10,077 bases of DNA from Chloroflexia bacterium (GTDB lineage: Bacteria; Chloroflexota; Chloroflexia; Thermomicrobiales; UBA6265). A program made the position numbers and the translations under genes. Below are positions 1 to 6,631 of this stretch, piece by piece. How positions within the stretch are numbered: the first letter of the stretch is position 1; each line of letters opens with the position of its first letter. Below the pieces are notes generated by a model that had not been told where the DNA came from, did not search any database, and worked only from the letters and a program-made list of their open reading frames with translations. The stretch is taken from the NCBI GenBank assembly GCA_013696525.1, contig JACCYK010000403.1, positions 1 to 10,077 on the forward strand, read 5' to 3'.

Positions 1-262
1 CTCGCACGGTGCGATCGCTCTGAAACGGCGTCTCTTGCGCCAGATAGGTGACACGGGCGCCGGACGCGATCGAGACGGTCCCAGCGGTCGAAAACTCCGC
101 GCCGGCGATGATCCGGAGCACCGTAGATTTACCCGCGCCGTTGACGCCGACCAAGGCGACATGCTCGCGTTCGGCCACCTGAAATCCGATTCCAGCGAAC
201 ACTTCGTGCGCGCCAAACGACTTGGTAAGGTTGTGGACCGTCATAATCGTCGGCGACGCCAT
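1..262 (-). CDS. ABC-F family ATPase, N-terminal part (cut by window edge)
   Basis: This is the first 87 codons of an ABC ATPase whose remainder lies left of the window. The visible protein starts MASPTIMTVHNLTKSFG and has a Walker A motif GVNGAGKST at about residues 41-49. It is followed by a stretch ending SGARVTYLAQE, the short Q-loop context typical of the soluble, tandem-domain ABC-F proteins (Uup/EttA/ribosome-protection type) rather than of membrane importers. ABC-F proteins act on the ribosome and have no membrane partner. The start at 262 (ATG) is preferred because GGAG lies 11 bases upstream; the in-frame ATG at 244 has no such site. The gene is divergent from lysA. The second ATPase domain and the linker that would define the subfamily are outside the window, so the exact role cannot be given. 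Confidence 0.85.
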   Translation of the reverse strand, partial: MASPTIMTVHNLTKSFGAHEVFAGIGFQVAEREHVALVGVNGAGKSTVLRIIAGAEFSTAGTVSIASGARVTYLAQETPFQSDRTVR

Positions 263-392
263 ACTGTTCGAAACTCCGGTGGAACGATTCGAAAACCAGC
301 GTCGTCTTGACCGCACACTGGCCATACACCACTGAACGAAGTATAGCGGCCATGAGAGGGTAGGGTCCGTGAGATACCACACACGAACAATG

Positions 393-421
393 TTGCAATC
401 ACCAGGAAGTGTACGTACACT
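393..421 (+). promoter_or_regulatory. Sigma70-type promoter for lysA
   Basis: TTGCAA at 393-398 and TACACT at 416-421 are separated by exactly 17 bases; each matches the bacterial consensus at 4 of 6 positions. Transcription would start near 428, giving a leader of about 65 bases before the GTG at 493. The spacer and -10 box are covered by a perfect palindrome, so repressor binding there would block RNA polymerase. The call rests on sequence match and position only. Confidence 0.5.
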
Positions 422-423
422 TC
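406..423. promoter_or_regulatory. Perfect 18-bp palindrome, candidate operator
   Basis: GAAGTGTACGTACACTTC is identical to its own reverse complement over all 18 bases, and the symmetry stops sharply at both ends. It lies over the spacer and the -10 box of the candidate lysA promoter. Such a site is typical of a homodimeric helix-turn-helix repressor. The regulator is not encoded in the window and I cannot name its family. Confidence 0.55.
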
Positions 424-492
424 TAGCGTTGCCGCGTTGGTCGTTCCAGCGCGCGCCGGGCGCCGATCCGCTTTTGCCCCGAGGAGTAGCCC

Positions 493-1845
493 GTGTCTTG
501 GCCGACGACTGCCACGGATGATGCAACTGGCCAACTCGTACTCGGCGGAGTAGGCGTCAACGAGCTCGCTCAACAGTTCGGGACTCCGTTGTACGTGTTC
601 GACGAAGCGACGTTGCGCGGGCGGGCCCGGATGTTTGCCGAGACGTTCCGCGCGGCCTATCCACGATCACGAGTGGTGTTCGCCGGCAAGGCGAACTGTT
701 CGCCGACCATCATCAACATCCTGCATCAAGTAGGGCTTGGCTTGGATGTGGTATCCGGAGGTGAGCTGTACGCGGGGTTGGCTTCCGGCGTGCCCGCGGC
801 GGCGATGACATTTCATGGCAACAACAAAGACGAGATCGAGCTGCGCGAGGCGGTCGCGGCTGGCGTTGGCCTCATAGCGATCGACAACGATTGGGAGATC
901 GAGCTCCTGTCACGTATCGTCACTGACTCCGGCGTGGTTCGTTGCTTGATCCGTCTGAACCCGGGCGTCGAGCCGAACACGCACGACAAATTACGGACGG
1001 GAGCAACCGATTCCAAGTTCGGGTTCCCAGTTGACGGCGGCAGCGCGGCACGAGCGGTGGAGCGGGTTACCCAAACGCCGGGACTCGAGCTTGCCGGCTA
1101 TCACGCGCACGTTGGGTCGCAAATCTTCGATCCCCGCCTGGTGGGCCAGACGTTGCGGCACATGCTCTCGTTCGCGGCCGATATGCGATCCCGGTTCGGG
1201 GTGGTGCCGGAGGTGATCAGCCCCGGTGGTGGCTTCGGTGTCGACGATGGCGCGTCGGGCAACGACGTGTCGATCGCCGGCTGGGCGTCGGTTGCCGCCG
1301 AGACGCTGACGCGGGAGTGCGAGCGGCATCGCCTCCCCTTGCCGGAGCTCGTCGTCGAACCGGGGCGGTCAATCGTGGGTCCGGCGGGGGTGGCCCTGTA
1401 TCGTATCGGCGGACGGAAGGTCATCGCCGGCGTCCGCGTGTACGTCGCGGTCGACGGCGGAATGTCGGATAATATTCGACCGGCGTTGTACGGGGCTCGC
1501 TACACGGCACGGATCGCGAACCGGGCCGCTGGCGAGGCGACCGAAACGGTGACCATAGCTGGCAAGTATTGTGAGTCCGGGGATGTGCTGATCACCGATT
1601 TGCCGCTTGCCCAAACTGAGCCGGGGGATCTCCTGGCTATCCCGATGGCGGGGGCGTACTGCTTGGCAATGGCCAGTAACTACAATATGGCGGCGCGTCC
1701 GGCGGCGGTGATGGTGAGCTCCGGCCAGGCGCGATTGTTTCGACGACGGGAGACGTACGCGGAGATCCTGACGACGGAAGCGCGGCCTGGCTCGGCGTTC
1801 GAGGGACGAGGAGAGTCATCGCGCCAAGATGGCGGCTTGCGGTGA
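493..1845 (+). CDS. lysA: Diaminopimelate decarboxylase
   Basis: This 450-residue enzyme catalyses the PLP-dependent decarboxylation of meso-diaminopimelate to L-lysine, the last step of lysine synthesis. It is a cytosolic fold-type III enzyme (alanine racemase-like barrel plus C-terminal beta domain). Visible landmarks are the PLP lysine K66 in FAGKANCSP, the DVVSGGEL segment (85-92), HAHVGSQIFD (204-213), the glycine loop PGGGFG (244-249) that holds PLP phosphate, EPGRSIVGPAGV (289-300), the CESGD motif (360-364) with the catalytic cysteine, and GAYCLAMASNYN (387-398) with the conserved tyrosine. All key residues are present. The GTG start has GAGGAG at 481-486, six bases upstream. The C-terminal tail after about residue 425 is low-complexity and probably disordered. 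The family also contains ornithine/arginine-type decarboxylases, but the CESGD and GAY..YN pattern favours LysA. Confidence 0.93.
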   Translation: MSWPTTATDDATGQLVLGGVGVNELAQQFGTPLYVFDEATLRGRARMFAETFRAAYPRSRVVFAGKANCSPTIINILHQVGLGLDVVSGGELYAGLASGVPAAAMTFHGNNKDEIELREAVAAGVGLIAIDNDWEIELLSRIVTDSGVVRCLIRLNPGVEPNTHDKLRTGATDSKFGFPVDGGSAARAVERVTQTPGLELAGYHAHVGSQIFDPRLVGQTLRHMLSFAADMRSRFGVVPEVISPGGGFGVDDGASGNDVSIAGWASVAAETLTRECERHRLPLPELVVEPGRSIVGPAGVALYRIGGRKVIAGVRVYVAVDGGMSDNIRPALYGARYTARIANRAAGEATETVTIAGKYCESGDVLITDLPLAQTEPGDLLAIPMAGAYCLAMASNYNMAARPAAVMVSSGQARLFRRRETYAEILTTEARPGSAFEGRGESSRQDGGLR

Positions 1846-2175
1846 GCGGCTGGAACGTAGTAGCGTTGCGCCATTCACCTGGAGATTGCGTGGTTCGGGT
1901 GGTGGAAGCATCAGAGACAGGCGTCTCGACCGTCCAGCTTGACGGCCGGACGACGCCGAGTTCAGAGTCGCGGTCCAGCGACCGTCTCAAGCATCGTCCA
2001 ACCTGGCCGATTGGGCCCGCCCCGAGCCGGCGATGTCCCCGGCCGAACCCGAGGTTGAGAAGCCGGGTCGTACTGGGCGCCAAGGATGGTTCAACATCGC
2101 GCGACATCACACAACCCGCGCTTCGGCCGGAGTCATCGTGTTTGAGCTCGACGGTAAGGGAATTGGGAGCCGTGG
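1846..2175. other. 330-base stretch without a convincing gene, upstream of the sigma factor gene
   Basis: No RNA gene or convincing coding sequence was found. An open frame 1842-2186 on the plus strand starts with a GTG overlapping the lysA stop, but GC at its second (about 61%) and third (about 67%) codon positions hardly differ, unlike a real gene in this base composition, and the protein is Arg/Ser/Pro-rich without recognisable features. Small hairpins occur at 1914-1927 (GAGAC/GTCTC) and 1971-1984 (CGGTC/GACCG); neither has a U-tract, so they are not intrinsic terminators. A good -35-like TTGACG at 1939-1944 has no convincing -10. The sigma factor promoter should lie here but I cannot place it. 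Confidence 0.5.
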
Positions 2176-3741
2176 TTGAGAAATAGGGTCCGGGTAAGCG
2201 TCGTAAGCCGCGGCGAAGGGGATAGCATCTTGGCAGAGGAACGAGCGGGCGGAATCCCAGCCGGGCAGGGAAGCGATGGGGTGCTGGCACTCGACGCCCT
2301 GCTTGAGGCGCTTCCGCGCCGGGAGGAGGGCGGCGGCGAGGTCGAAGCGATTAGTCATCGCCTGGCGGAGCTCAGCTCAGTTCTCAATGCGTCCAACGCC
2401 GAAGAGCTGCCGGAGGTGGGTGATGACGATGAGGAGCCATCGCCGGCCGGTCTCGACCTACAAAGCGTCAACTACGATATCGGCGGCGTCAGCCTCGATG
2501 ACCCGGTCCGAATGTACCTCCGAGAGATTGGCCGGGTGCCGCTGCTGAGCGCAAACCGTGAGGTTGAGCTCGCGATGGCGATGGAGCGAGGGGAATATCT
2601 CTTGCTCAAGCGGGAGCAGCTCCGGGACGACTTCGGCGAGTCGCCGGATGCCGATGTCCTCGGCCGCGCCATCTACCATTCCTTCCGAGGCGCCTGGGGA
2701 CATGTGACTGATCTCTTCGTCGAAGCCTACGGCCAGGAGGCGGTGCCCCCGAAATCGGTGTGCTTGTCGCATGTGCTGCCAATCACGCAGGTCGCCGAGG
2801 GCGCGGTGATCAACTCCTGCGCGCGACTTGGCCTCACGGCCGAGGAGCTTGAAGAATCGCTGCGCCAGCGAACGGTTGAATGGGGGCTGCTGCCGCCCGC
2901 GATCCAGAATTTGGTGCGCGATACCGAGGAGTGGCCGGACGACCTCACGGTCGATCTCTTGTTTCGTGAGCAGAATGCGCGTCTCCGGCGCCGCTGGGAG
3001 GAGCATATCGAGGCCGGGAATCGGGCCAAGGTGGCGTTGACCGAAGCCAATCTCCGGCTGGTGGTATCGGTGGCAAAGAAATATGTCGGCCGCGGGATGT
3101 CGATGCTGGACCTGATCCAGGAAGGCAACCTCGGGCTGATCCGGGCCGTGGAGAAATTTCAATATCACAAAGGCTTCAAGTTCAGCACCTACGCGACCTG
3201 GTGGATTCGGCAGGCGATCACGCGAGCGATCGCGGATCAGGCACGGACGATTCGCATCCCCGTGCATATGGTGGAGACGATCAATCGCTTGATCCGGACC
3301 TCGCGCCGGCTCCAGCAAGACCTTGGCCGCGAGCCCACCTCGGACGAAATTGGAACGGAGATGGAGCTCGATCCCGAGCGGGTGCGAGAGATCATGAAGA
3401 TCTCACAAGAGCCGGTCTCGCTGGAAATGCCGATCGGCGAAGAAGAAGACAGCAACCTTGGCGACTTTATTGAGGACCACAAGATCCTAGCCCCGGCGGA
3501 TGCGGCGTCACGGCAGATGCTCAAAGAACAGATGGACGACGTGTTGGGGACGCTCTCGGACCGGGAACGACAGGTGCTGGCGATGCGCTTTGGCTTGGAG
3601 GACGGCCGCAGTCGAACGTTGGAAGAGGTTGGCAAAGCGTTTGGGGTAACCAGAGAGCGAATCCGCCAAATCGAGGCCAAGGCGCTACGCAAGCTCCGGC
3701 ATCCGAGCCGATCGAAGAAGCTCAAGGATTACCTCGACTAA
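2176..3741 (+). CDS. rpoD: Primary (housekeeping) RNA polymerase sigma factor
   Basis: This is the sigma70-family subunit that directs RNA polymerase to most promoters. In 521-residue numbering: region 1.2 at 107-140 ([18 protein letters not shown]), region 2 at about 282-352 with the core-binding and -10-recognition stretch ending [19 protein letters not shown], region 3 at about 360-440, and region 4 at about 450-521 with the helix-turn-helix [20 protein letters not shown] (481-500). All signatures of a group 1 sigma factor are intact. Between regions 1.2 and 2.1 is an insert of about 130 residues (141-270). Region 1.1 is not obvious; the N-terminus is acidic and Gly/Pro-rich. The start is uncertain. 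TTG 2176 has GGGAG six bases upstream, but an in-frame TTG at 2230, preceded by AAGGGGA, gives a 503-residue protein and avoids early AGA/AGG codons. obgE follows after 25 bases, so co-transcription is likely. Confidence 0.95.
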   Translation: MRNRVRVSVVSRGEGDSILAEERAGGIPAGQGSDGVLALDALLEALPRREEGGGEVEAISHRLAELSSVLNASNAEELPEVGDDDEEPSPAGLDLQSVNYDIGGVSLDDPVRMYLREIGRVPLLSANREVELAMAMERGEYLLLKREQLRDDFGESPDADVLGRAIYHSFRGAWGHVTDLFVEAYGQEAVPPKSVCLSHVLPITQVAEGAVINSCARLGLTAEELEESLRQRTVEWGLLPPAIQNLVRDTEEWPDDLTVDLLFREQNARLRRRWEEHIEAGNRAKVALTEANLRLVVSVAKKYVGRGMSMLDLIQEGNLGLIRAVEKFQYHKGFKFSTYATWWIRQAITRAIADQARTIRIPVHMVETINRLIRTSRRLQQDLGREPTSDEIGTEMELDPERVREIMKISQEPVSLEMPIGEEEDSNLGDFIEDHKILAPADAASRQMLKEQMDDVLGTLSDRERQVLAMRFGLEDGRSRTLEEVGKAFGVTRERIRQIEAKALRKLRHPSRSKKLKDYLD

Positions 3742-3755
3742 TGCTATTCTGGCCG

Positions 3756-3762
3756 AAGGAGG
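3756..3762 (+). promoter_or_regulatory. Strong ribosome binding site of obgE
   Basis: AAGGAGG is a full match to the anti-Shine-Dalgarno complement and ends four bases before the GTG at 3767, a short spacing. It fixes the start at this GTG, which also matches the expected N-terminus of the Obg domain. A second GTG at 3765 is out of frame. Confidence 0.75.
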
Positions 3763-3766
3763 ACGT

Positions 3767-5128
3767 GTGCTCATCGACCGCGCTCGTATCTTCGTCAAGT
3801 CCGGCGATGGCGGCAATGGCTCATCGTCGTTCCGGAGGGAAAAATTTGTTCCGCGCGGTGGCCCGGACGGTGGCGACGGCGGCCGTGGCGGGAGCGTTCT
3901 GCTTCGGGTTCGGCCAAGCATCACCAGCCTCCTGAAATTCCAGTACAACGAGCAATTCAAGGCTGAACGGGGCGGGAGCGGGCGCAGCCAGAAACGATTC
4001 GGTAAGTCTGGTCAGTCGCTCTATATCGATGTCCCGGCGGGGACGGTGGTCTGGGACGATGAGAGCGGGGAGTTGTGGGCTGACCTGACCGACGACGGGG
4101 AGGAAGTCGTCGTTGCCCGTGGCGGTCGCGGCGGTCTCGGCAATGTGCATTTCAAGACGTCGACGCGGCAAGCGCCGCGGATCGCCGAGCTGGGCGAACC
4201 GGGACAGGAACGCTGGCTGCGGCTCGAGTTGCGGCTCATTGCCGATGTTGGGCTCGTCGGCCTGCCAAATGCCGGTAAATCGACCCTGCTCGCCGCCGCG
4301 TCGGCGGCGCGGCCGAAAATCGCCGACTATCCGTTTACGACGCTCGAGCCAAACCTCGGCGTGGTCGAAGTTGGGGGAAAGGGCGGCCAGGCATTCGTCC
4401 TGGCGGACATCCCCGGTTTGATCGAAGGGGCCGCGACCGGATCGGGTCTTGGACATGAGTTCTTGCGGCATATCACCCGGACCAAAGTCTTGGTTCATGT
4501 CCTCGATGCCTCGGGTGGCCTGGAAGGGCGGGATCCGCTCGCCGATTTTGCCACGATAGCTGATGAGCTGAACGCCTACTCGGTGGACGATCTCGGAGAA
4601 AAGCCGATGGTGGTTGCCCTCAACAAAGTCGACCTCGCGGAGGCCCGGGCGCACCTTGACACATTGCGGGCGGCGTTTCAGGAACGAGGTATGCCGGTGT
4701 ACGAGGTCTCGGCCGCGACTGGAAAGGGTGTGCCAGAGTTGATGCAAGCCGTCGCCGAGCGCCTGCGCGCGTTTGACGAAGTTTCAGTGCCGAAGCTGCA
4801 ACAGGCCGCCGAACGCCGCCTCTATACGCTCGACAACGTTGATGAGCGGGCATGGAATGTGGATCGTCAGGCGCCCCATCAGTTTACCGTCCGCGGCATT
4901 GGGATTGAACGGTTCACAAAGATGACGAATTTTGCGCTGGAGGATTCGCTGCGACGGTTCCAACGTGTTCTCGAGTCGAGCGGGATAAGCGGTGAGCTGG
5001 AGCGTCTTGGTGTCGAGCCGGGCGACGTCGTCAACATTGGGGATCACGAGCTTGTCTGGGGAGAGCACGACGACTTTGCCGCCATTCCAGACCATCTGCT
5101 GCCGAAGGCTGAAAAACGCCGAGGCTAA
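3767..5128 (+). CDS. obgE: Obg-family GTPase with C-terminal OCT domain
   Basis: Obg (CgtA) is an essential GTPase that binds the 50S subunit precursor and links ribosome assembly to growth and stress state. The 453-residue protein has three parts. The glycine-rich Obg fold covers about 1-158 (KSGDGGNG, FVPRGGPDGGDGGRGG). The G domain has G1 GLPNAGKST (165-173), switch I DYPFTTLEPNLG (187-198), G3 DIPG (214-217), G4 NKVD (286-289) and G5 SAA (315-317). The OCT domain (about 365-435) ends in WGE. All nucleotide-binding motifs are intact. OCT-bearing Obg proteins are known from Gram-positive bacteria and Thermus-like lineages, not Enterobacteria. The gene sits directly behind the sigma factor gene instead of in the common rplU-rpmA-obgE arrangement. 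Its stop interleaves with that of the convergent acyltransferase gene. Confidence 0.96.
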   Translation: MLIDRARIFVKSGDGGNGSSSFRREKFVPRGGPDGGDGGRGGSVLLRVRPSITSLLKFQYNEQFKAERGGSGRSQKRFGKSGQSLYIDVPAGTVVWDDESGELWADLTDDGEEVVVARGGRGGLGNVHFKTSTRQAPRIAELGEPGQERWLRLELRLIADVGLVGLPNAGKSTLLAAASAARPKIADYPFTTLEPNLGVVEVGGKGGQAFVLADIPGLIEGAATGSGLGHEFLRHITRTKVLVHVLDASGGLEGRDPLADFATIADELNAYSVDDLGEKPMVVALNKVDLAEARAHLDTLRAAFQERGMPVYEVSAATGKGVPELMQAVAERLRAFDEVSVPKLQQAAERRLYTLDNVDERAWNVDRQAPHQFTVRGIGIERFTKMTNFALEDSLRRFQRVLESSGISGELERLGVEPGDVVNIGDHELVWGEHDDFAAIPDHLLPKAEKRRG

Positions 5129-5934
5129 TTCGATGGCGAAGGCGAAACCGAGTGCCCGTTGCCGTCCGTATCCCGTGCCTCCAACTGGTCAACCATCAGC
5201 TCATACACGCCTCGATAGGAGCGCGGTAGGAGCCGGGCAACCTCGCCCATCATCAGTTCGGTTGCTACCGCCGCGTTGACCCGACGGCCGTCGACTTCGG
5301 TTGGCAACAAGAACGGTTGGCCGAACTGAATGACGATGGGGTGCCGGCCGAACCGCCCTGAACGAGGCCGATTCCGCGCGGTCGTCTTGCCACCGCTAAA
5401 CGGAAGTGACTCGGAACCGGTGATTGTCGCCGGCAACACAGGGACAGCCGAACGGAGCGCGATCATCCCCGCTCCGGGAAAGCCGCGCTGCAAGCCGTGA
5501 GCAGGGCTCCGCGTGCCCTCGGGAAACATGCCCACGGCAATGCCGCTGGCGAGCAGCGCCTCCGCCCGCCGGATCGCGCCGCGATCGGGCCGCCCACGTT
5601 CGACTGGAAACGCACCGACGAACCGAGCGGCATGTCCGAGGAGGCGGTTGCGGAACAACTCCCGCTTTGCCATGAAGTGAACTGGACGCGTGATTGCCGT
5701 CTCCAAGAGGATCGGATCGGCGTTGTGTAGGTGATTGGCTACGAACAGGAACGCACGCTGGTCGGGAACGTTCTCTAAACCGTTGATCGTCAACTTAATG
5801 AACGGACGAATGATCAGGAGGATGAGCCAGCGGACCACGACCCGAGGCCAGCCATGAAGCGTGCCGCGAAGGTAATCGGCGTCCTTGGTGTCGTCGTCTC
5901 GCTTCGGTGTCGGGCCGTCAGCGCCCTCGGGCAT
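5125..5934 (-). CDS. plsC: 1-acyl-sn-glycerol-3-phosphate acyltransferase-like (PlsC family)
   Basis: Members of this family transfer a fatty acyl group to lysophosphatidate or a related lysolipid at the inner membrane face, making phosphatidate. In 269-residue numbering: block I is NHLHNAD (67-73), the HX4D catalytic pair H68/D73; block II is FPVERGRPDRGA (109-120); block III is FPEGTRS (137-143); block IV is VPVLPATITGS (164-174). A hydrophobic segment at about 32-45 (VVVRWLILLIIRPF) probably anchors the protein to the membrane. The first 20 residues are charged and the last 20 are polar. The ATG at 5934 lies inside the end of cmk (17-base overlap) and lacks a clear ribosome binding site, so translation is probably coupled. 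An in-frame GTG at 5961 would add nine residues. It is the last gene of the minus-strand operon. Acyl acceptor specificity cannot be read from sequence. Confidence 0.88.
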   Translation of the reverse strand: MPEGADGPTPKRDDDTKDADYLRGTLHGWPRVVVRWLILLIIRPFIKLTINGLENVPDQRAFLFVANHLHNADPILLETAITRPVHFMAKRELFRNRLLGHAARFVGAFPVERGRPDRGAIRRAEALLASGIAVGMFPEGTRSPAHGLQRGFPGAGMIALRSAVPVLPATITGSESLPFSGGKTTARNRPRSGRFGRHPIVIQFGQPFLLPTEVDGRRVNAAVATELMMGEVARLLPRSYRGVYELMVDQLEARDTDGNGHSVSPSPSN

Positions 5935-6631
5935 GTCTGGCCGCCATTGGATGCCACGCACGCTCCGCCATCACCTTGATCGCGGCGACGACGTCTCCGA
6001 CCGAACGCTGGTCGGTCTCGACAATGATTGCATCCTCGGCGGCCTGGAGTGGCGCGACATCGCGATCCTGATCAATGCGATCACGACGCTCCAGGTCCGC
6101 CAGCACGTCCCCAAGCCTCGTATCCACGCCGCGACTCGCCAGCTCTCGGTGACGTCGGCACGCCCGCTCTTCGGCTGAGGCGACGAGAAAGACCTTCACG
6201 GTTGCCTCAGGGACGACGACGGTGCCGGTATCGCGACCGACGATTACGACCCGGCCTTGGCTGGCGATGCGGCGCTGCAGGGCCAGCAGCGCATCACGTA
6301 CCTCGGGATGAGCGGACACGGGCGACACCGCCGCATCTACCGCCGGATCTCGGATCGCCCAGGTAATATCTTCGCCATTCAGGGATACGTCGTAGAATCG
6401 ACCGTCAGGAATCGACGGCGGCGTGACCTGCAACACGCTTGCGGAGGCAAGGTCGGCCAGCGCCGGACCGTCGGAAAGGTGTGTGCCCGATCGCAGAGCA
6501 AGGAGCGTCACCGCGCGATAGAGGGCGCCGGTGTCGAGCAATAGCGCATCTAGCTCGTCGGCGAGCGCGCGAGCCACGGTCGATTTGCCGGCAGCGGCCG
6601 GCCCATCGATTGCGATGATCTGATTACTCAC
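5918..6631 (-). CDS. cmk: Cytidylate kinase
   Basis: This enzyme phosphorylates CMP and dCMP with ATP, feeding CTP/dCTP pools in the cytosol. The 237-residue protein has the P-loop GPAAAGKST (10-18), LDTGALYRA (32-40; the family usually has M where L stands), the NMP-binding segment IRDPAVDAAVSPVS (93-106), VGRDTGTVVVPEATVKVFL (131-149, family form GRDIGT), the lid region with RA.RR..EL (156-164) and DRDVAPLQAAEDA (189-201). Length is normal for bacterial Cmk. The GTG at 6631 is chosen because the family's N-terminus begins right before IIAIDGP; longer frames upstream run into the preceding gene. It overlaps that gene's stop by eight bases (GTGAGTAA), with AGG six bases upstream, so translation is probably coupled. 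Gene order pseudouridine synthase-cmk-plsC is common in bacteria. Confidence 0.95.
   Translation of the reverse strand: MSNQIIAIDGPAAAGKSTVARALADELDALLLDTGALYRAVTLLALRSGTHLSDGPALADLASASVLQVTPPSIPDGRFYDVSLNGEDITWAIRDPAVDAAVSPVSAHPEVRDALLALQRRIASQGRVVIVGRDTGTVVVPEATVKVFLVASAEERACRRHRELASRGVDTRLGDVLADLERRDRIDQDRDVAPLQAAEDAIIVETDQRSVGDVVAAIKVMAERAWHPMAARHARGR

Larger units (their letters stand above)
263..492. promoter_or_regulatory. Divergent intergenic region between the ABC-F gene and lysA
   Basis: These 230 bases separate two divergent starts and must hold both promoters. The plus-strand promoter for lysA is listed separately. For the minus-strand gene, a good -10-like hexamer TATACT reads leftward at 345-340, about 78 bases before its ATG, but no matching -35 is visible. 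A weaker alternative is TATCTC on the minus strand, 16 bases from TTGCAA. TTGCAA (393-398) is its own reverse complement, so it could serve as -35 for both directions. The lysA leader is only about 65 bases, too short for a lysine riboswitch. No coding sequence is supported here. Confidence 0.5.

Noticed and set aside
428..492. Lysine riboswitch in the lysA leader
   Set aside because: The predicted leader is only about 65 bases, far shorter than the known lysine aptamer, and no matching stems are seen.
1914..1984. Small hairpins (1914-1927 and 1971-1984) as a lysA terminator
   Set aside because: Five-pair stems without a following run of T; expected by chance in GC-rich DNA.
2040..2130. tRNA-like GGTTCAA segment in the gap
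   Set aside because: The T-loop-like string is not flanked by a T-stem, and no acceptor or anticodon stem can be drawn.
1842..2186. Plus-strand 114-codon frame starting with GTG overlapping the lysA stop and running into the sigma factor start
   Set aside because: Second- and third-position GC are nearly equal (about 61% and 67% by hand count), the protein is Arg/Ser/Pro-rich with no recognisable motif, and its end overlaps the longer sigma factor frame.
1637..2290. Minus-strand 217-codon frame across the lysA end and the gap
   Set aside because: It is antisense to lysA and rpoD at both ends, has low-complexity composition and no motif; a by-product of high GC.
2458..3318. Long minus-strand frame antisense to rpoD
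   Set aside because: Mirror frame of a strongly conserved gene; no domain seen.
3821..4747. 308-codon minus-strand frame antisense to obgE
   Set aside because: It lies entirely within obgE, whose GTPase motifs account for the sequence; composition is typical of a shadow frame.
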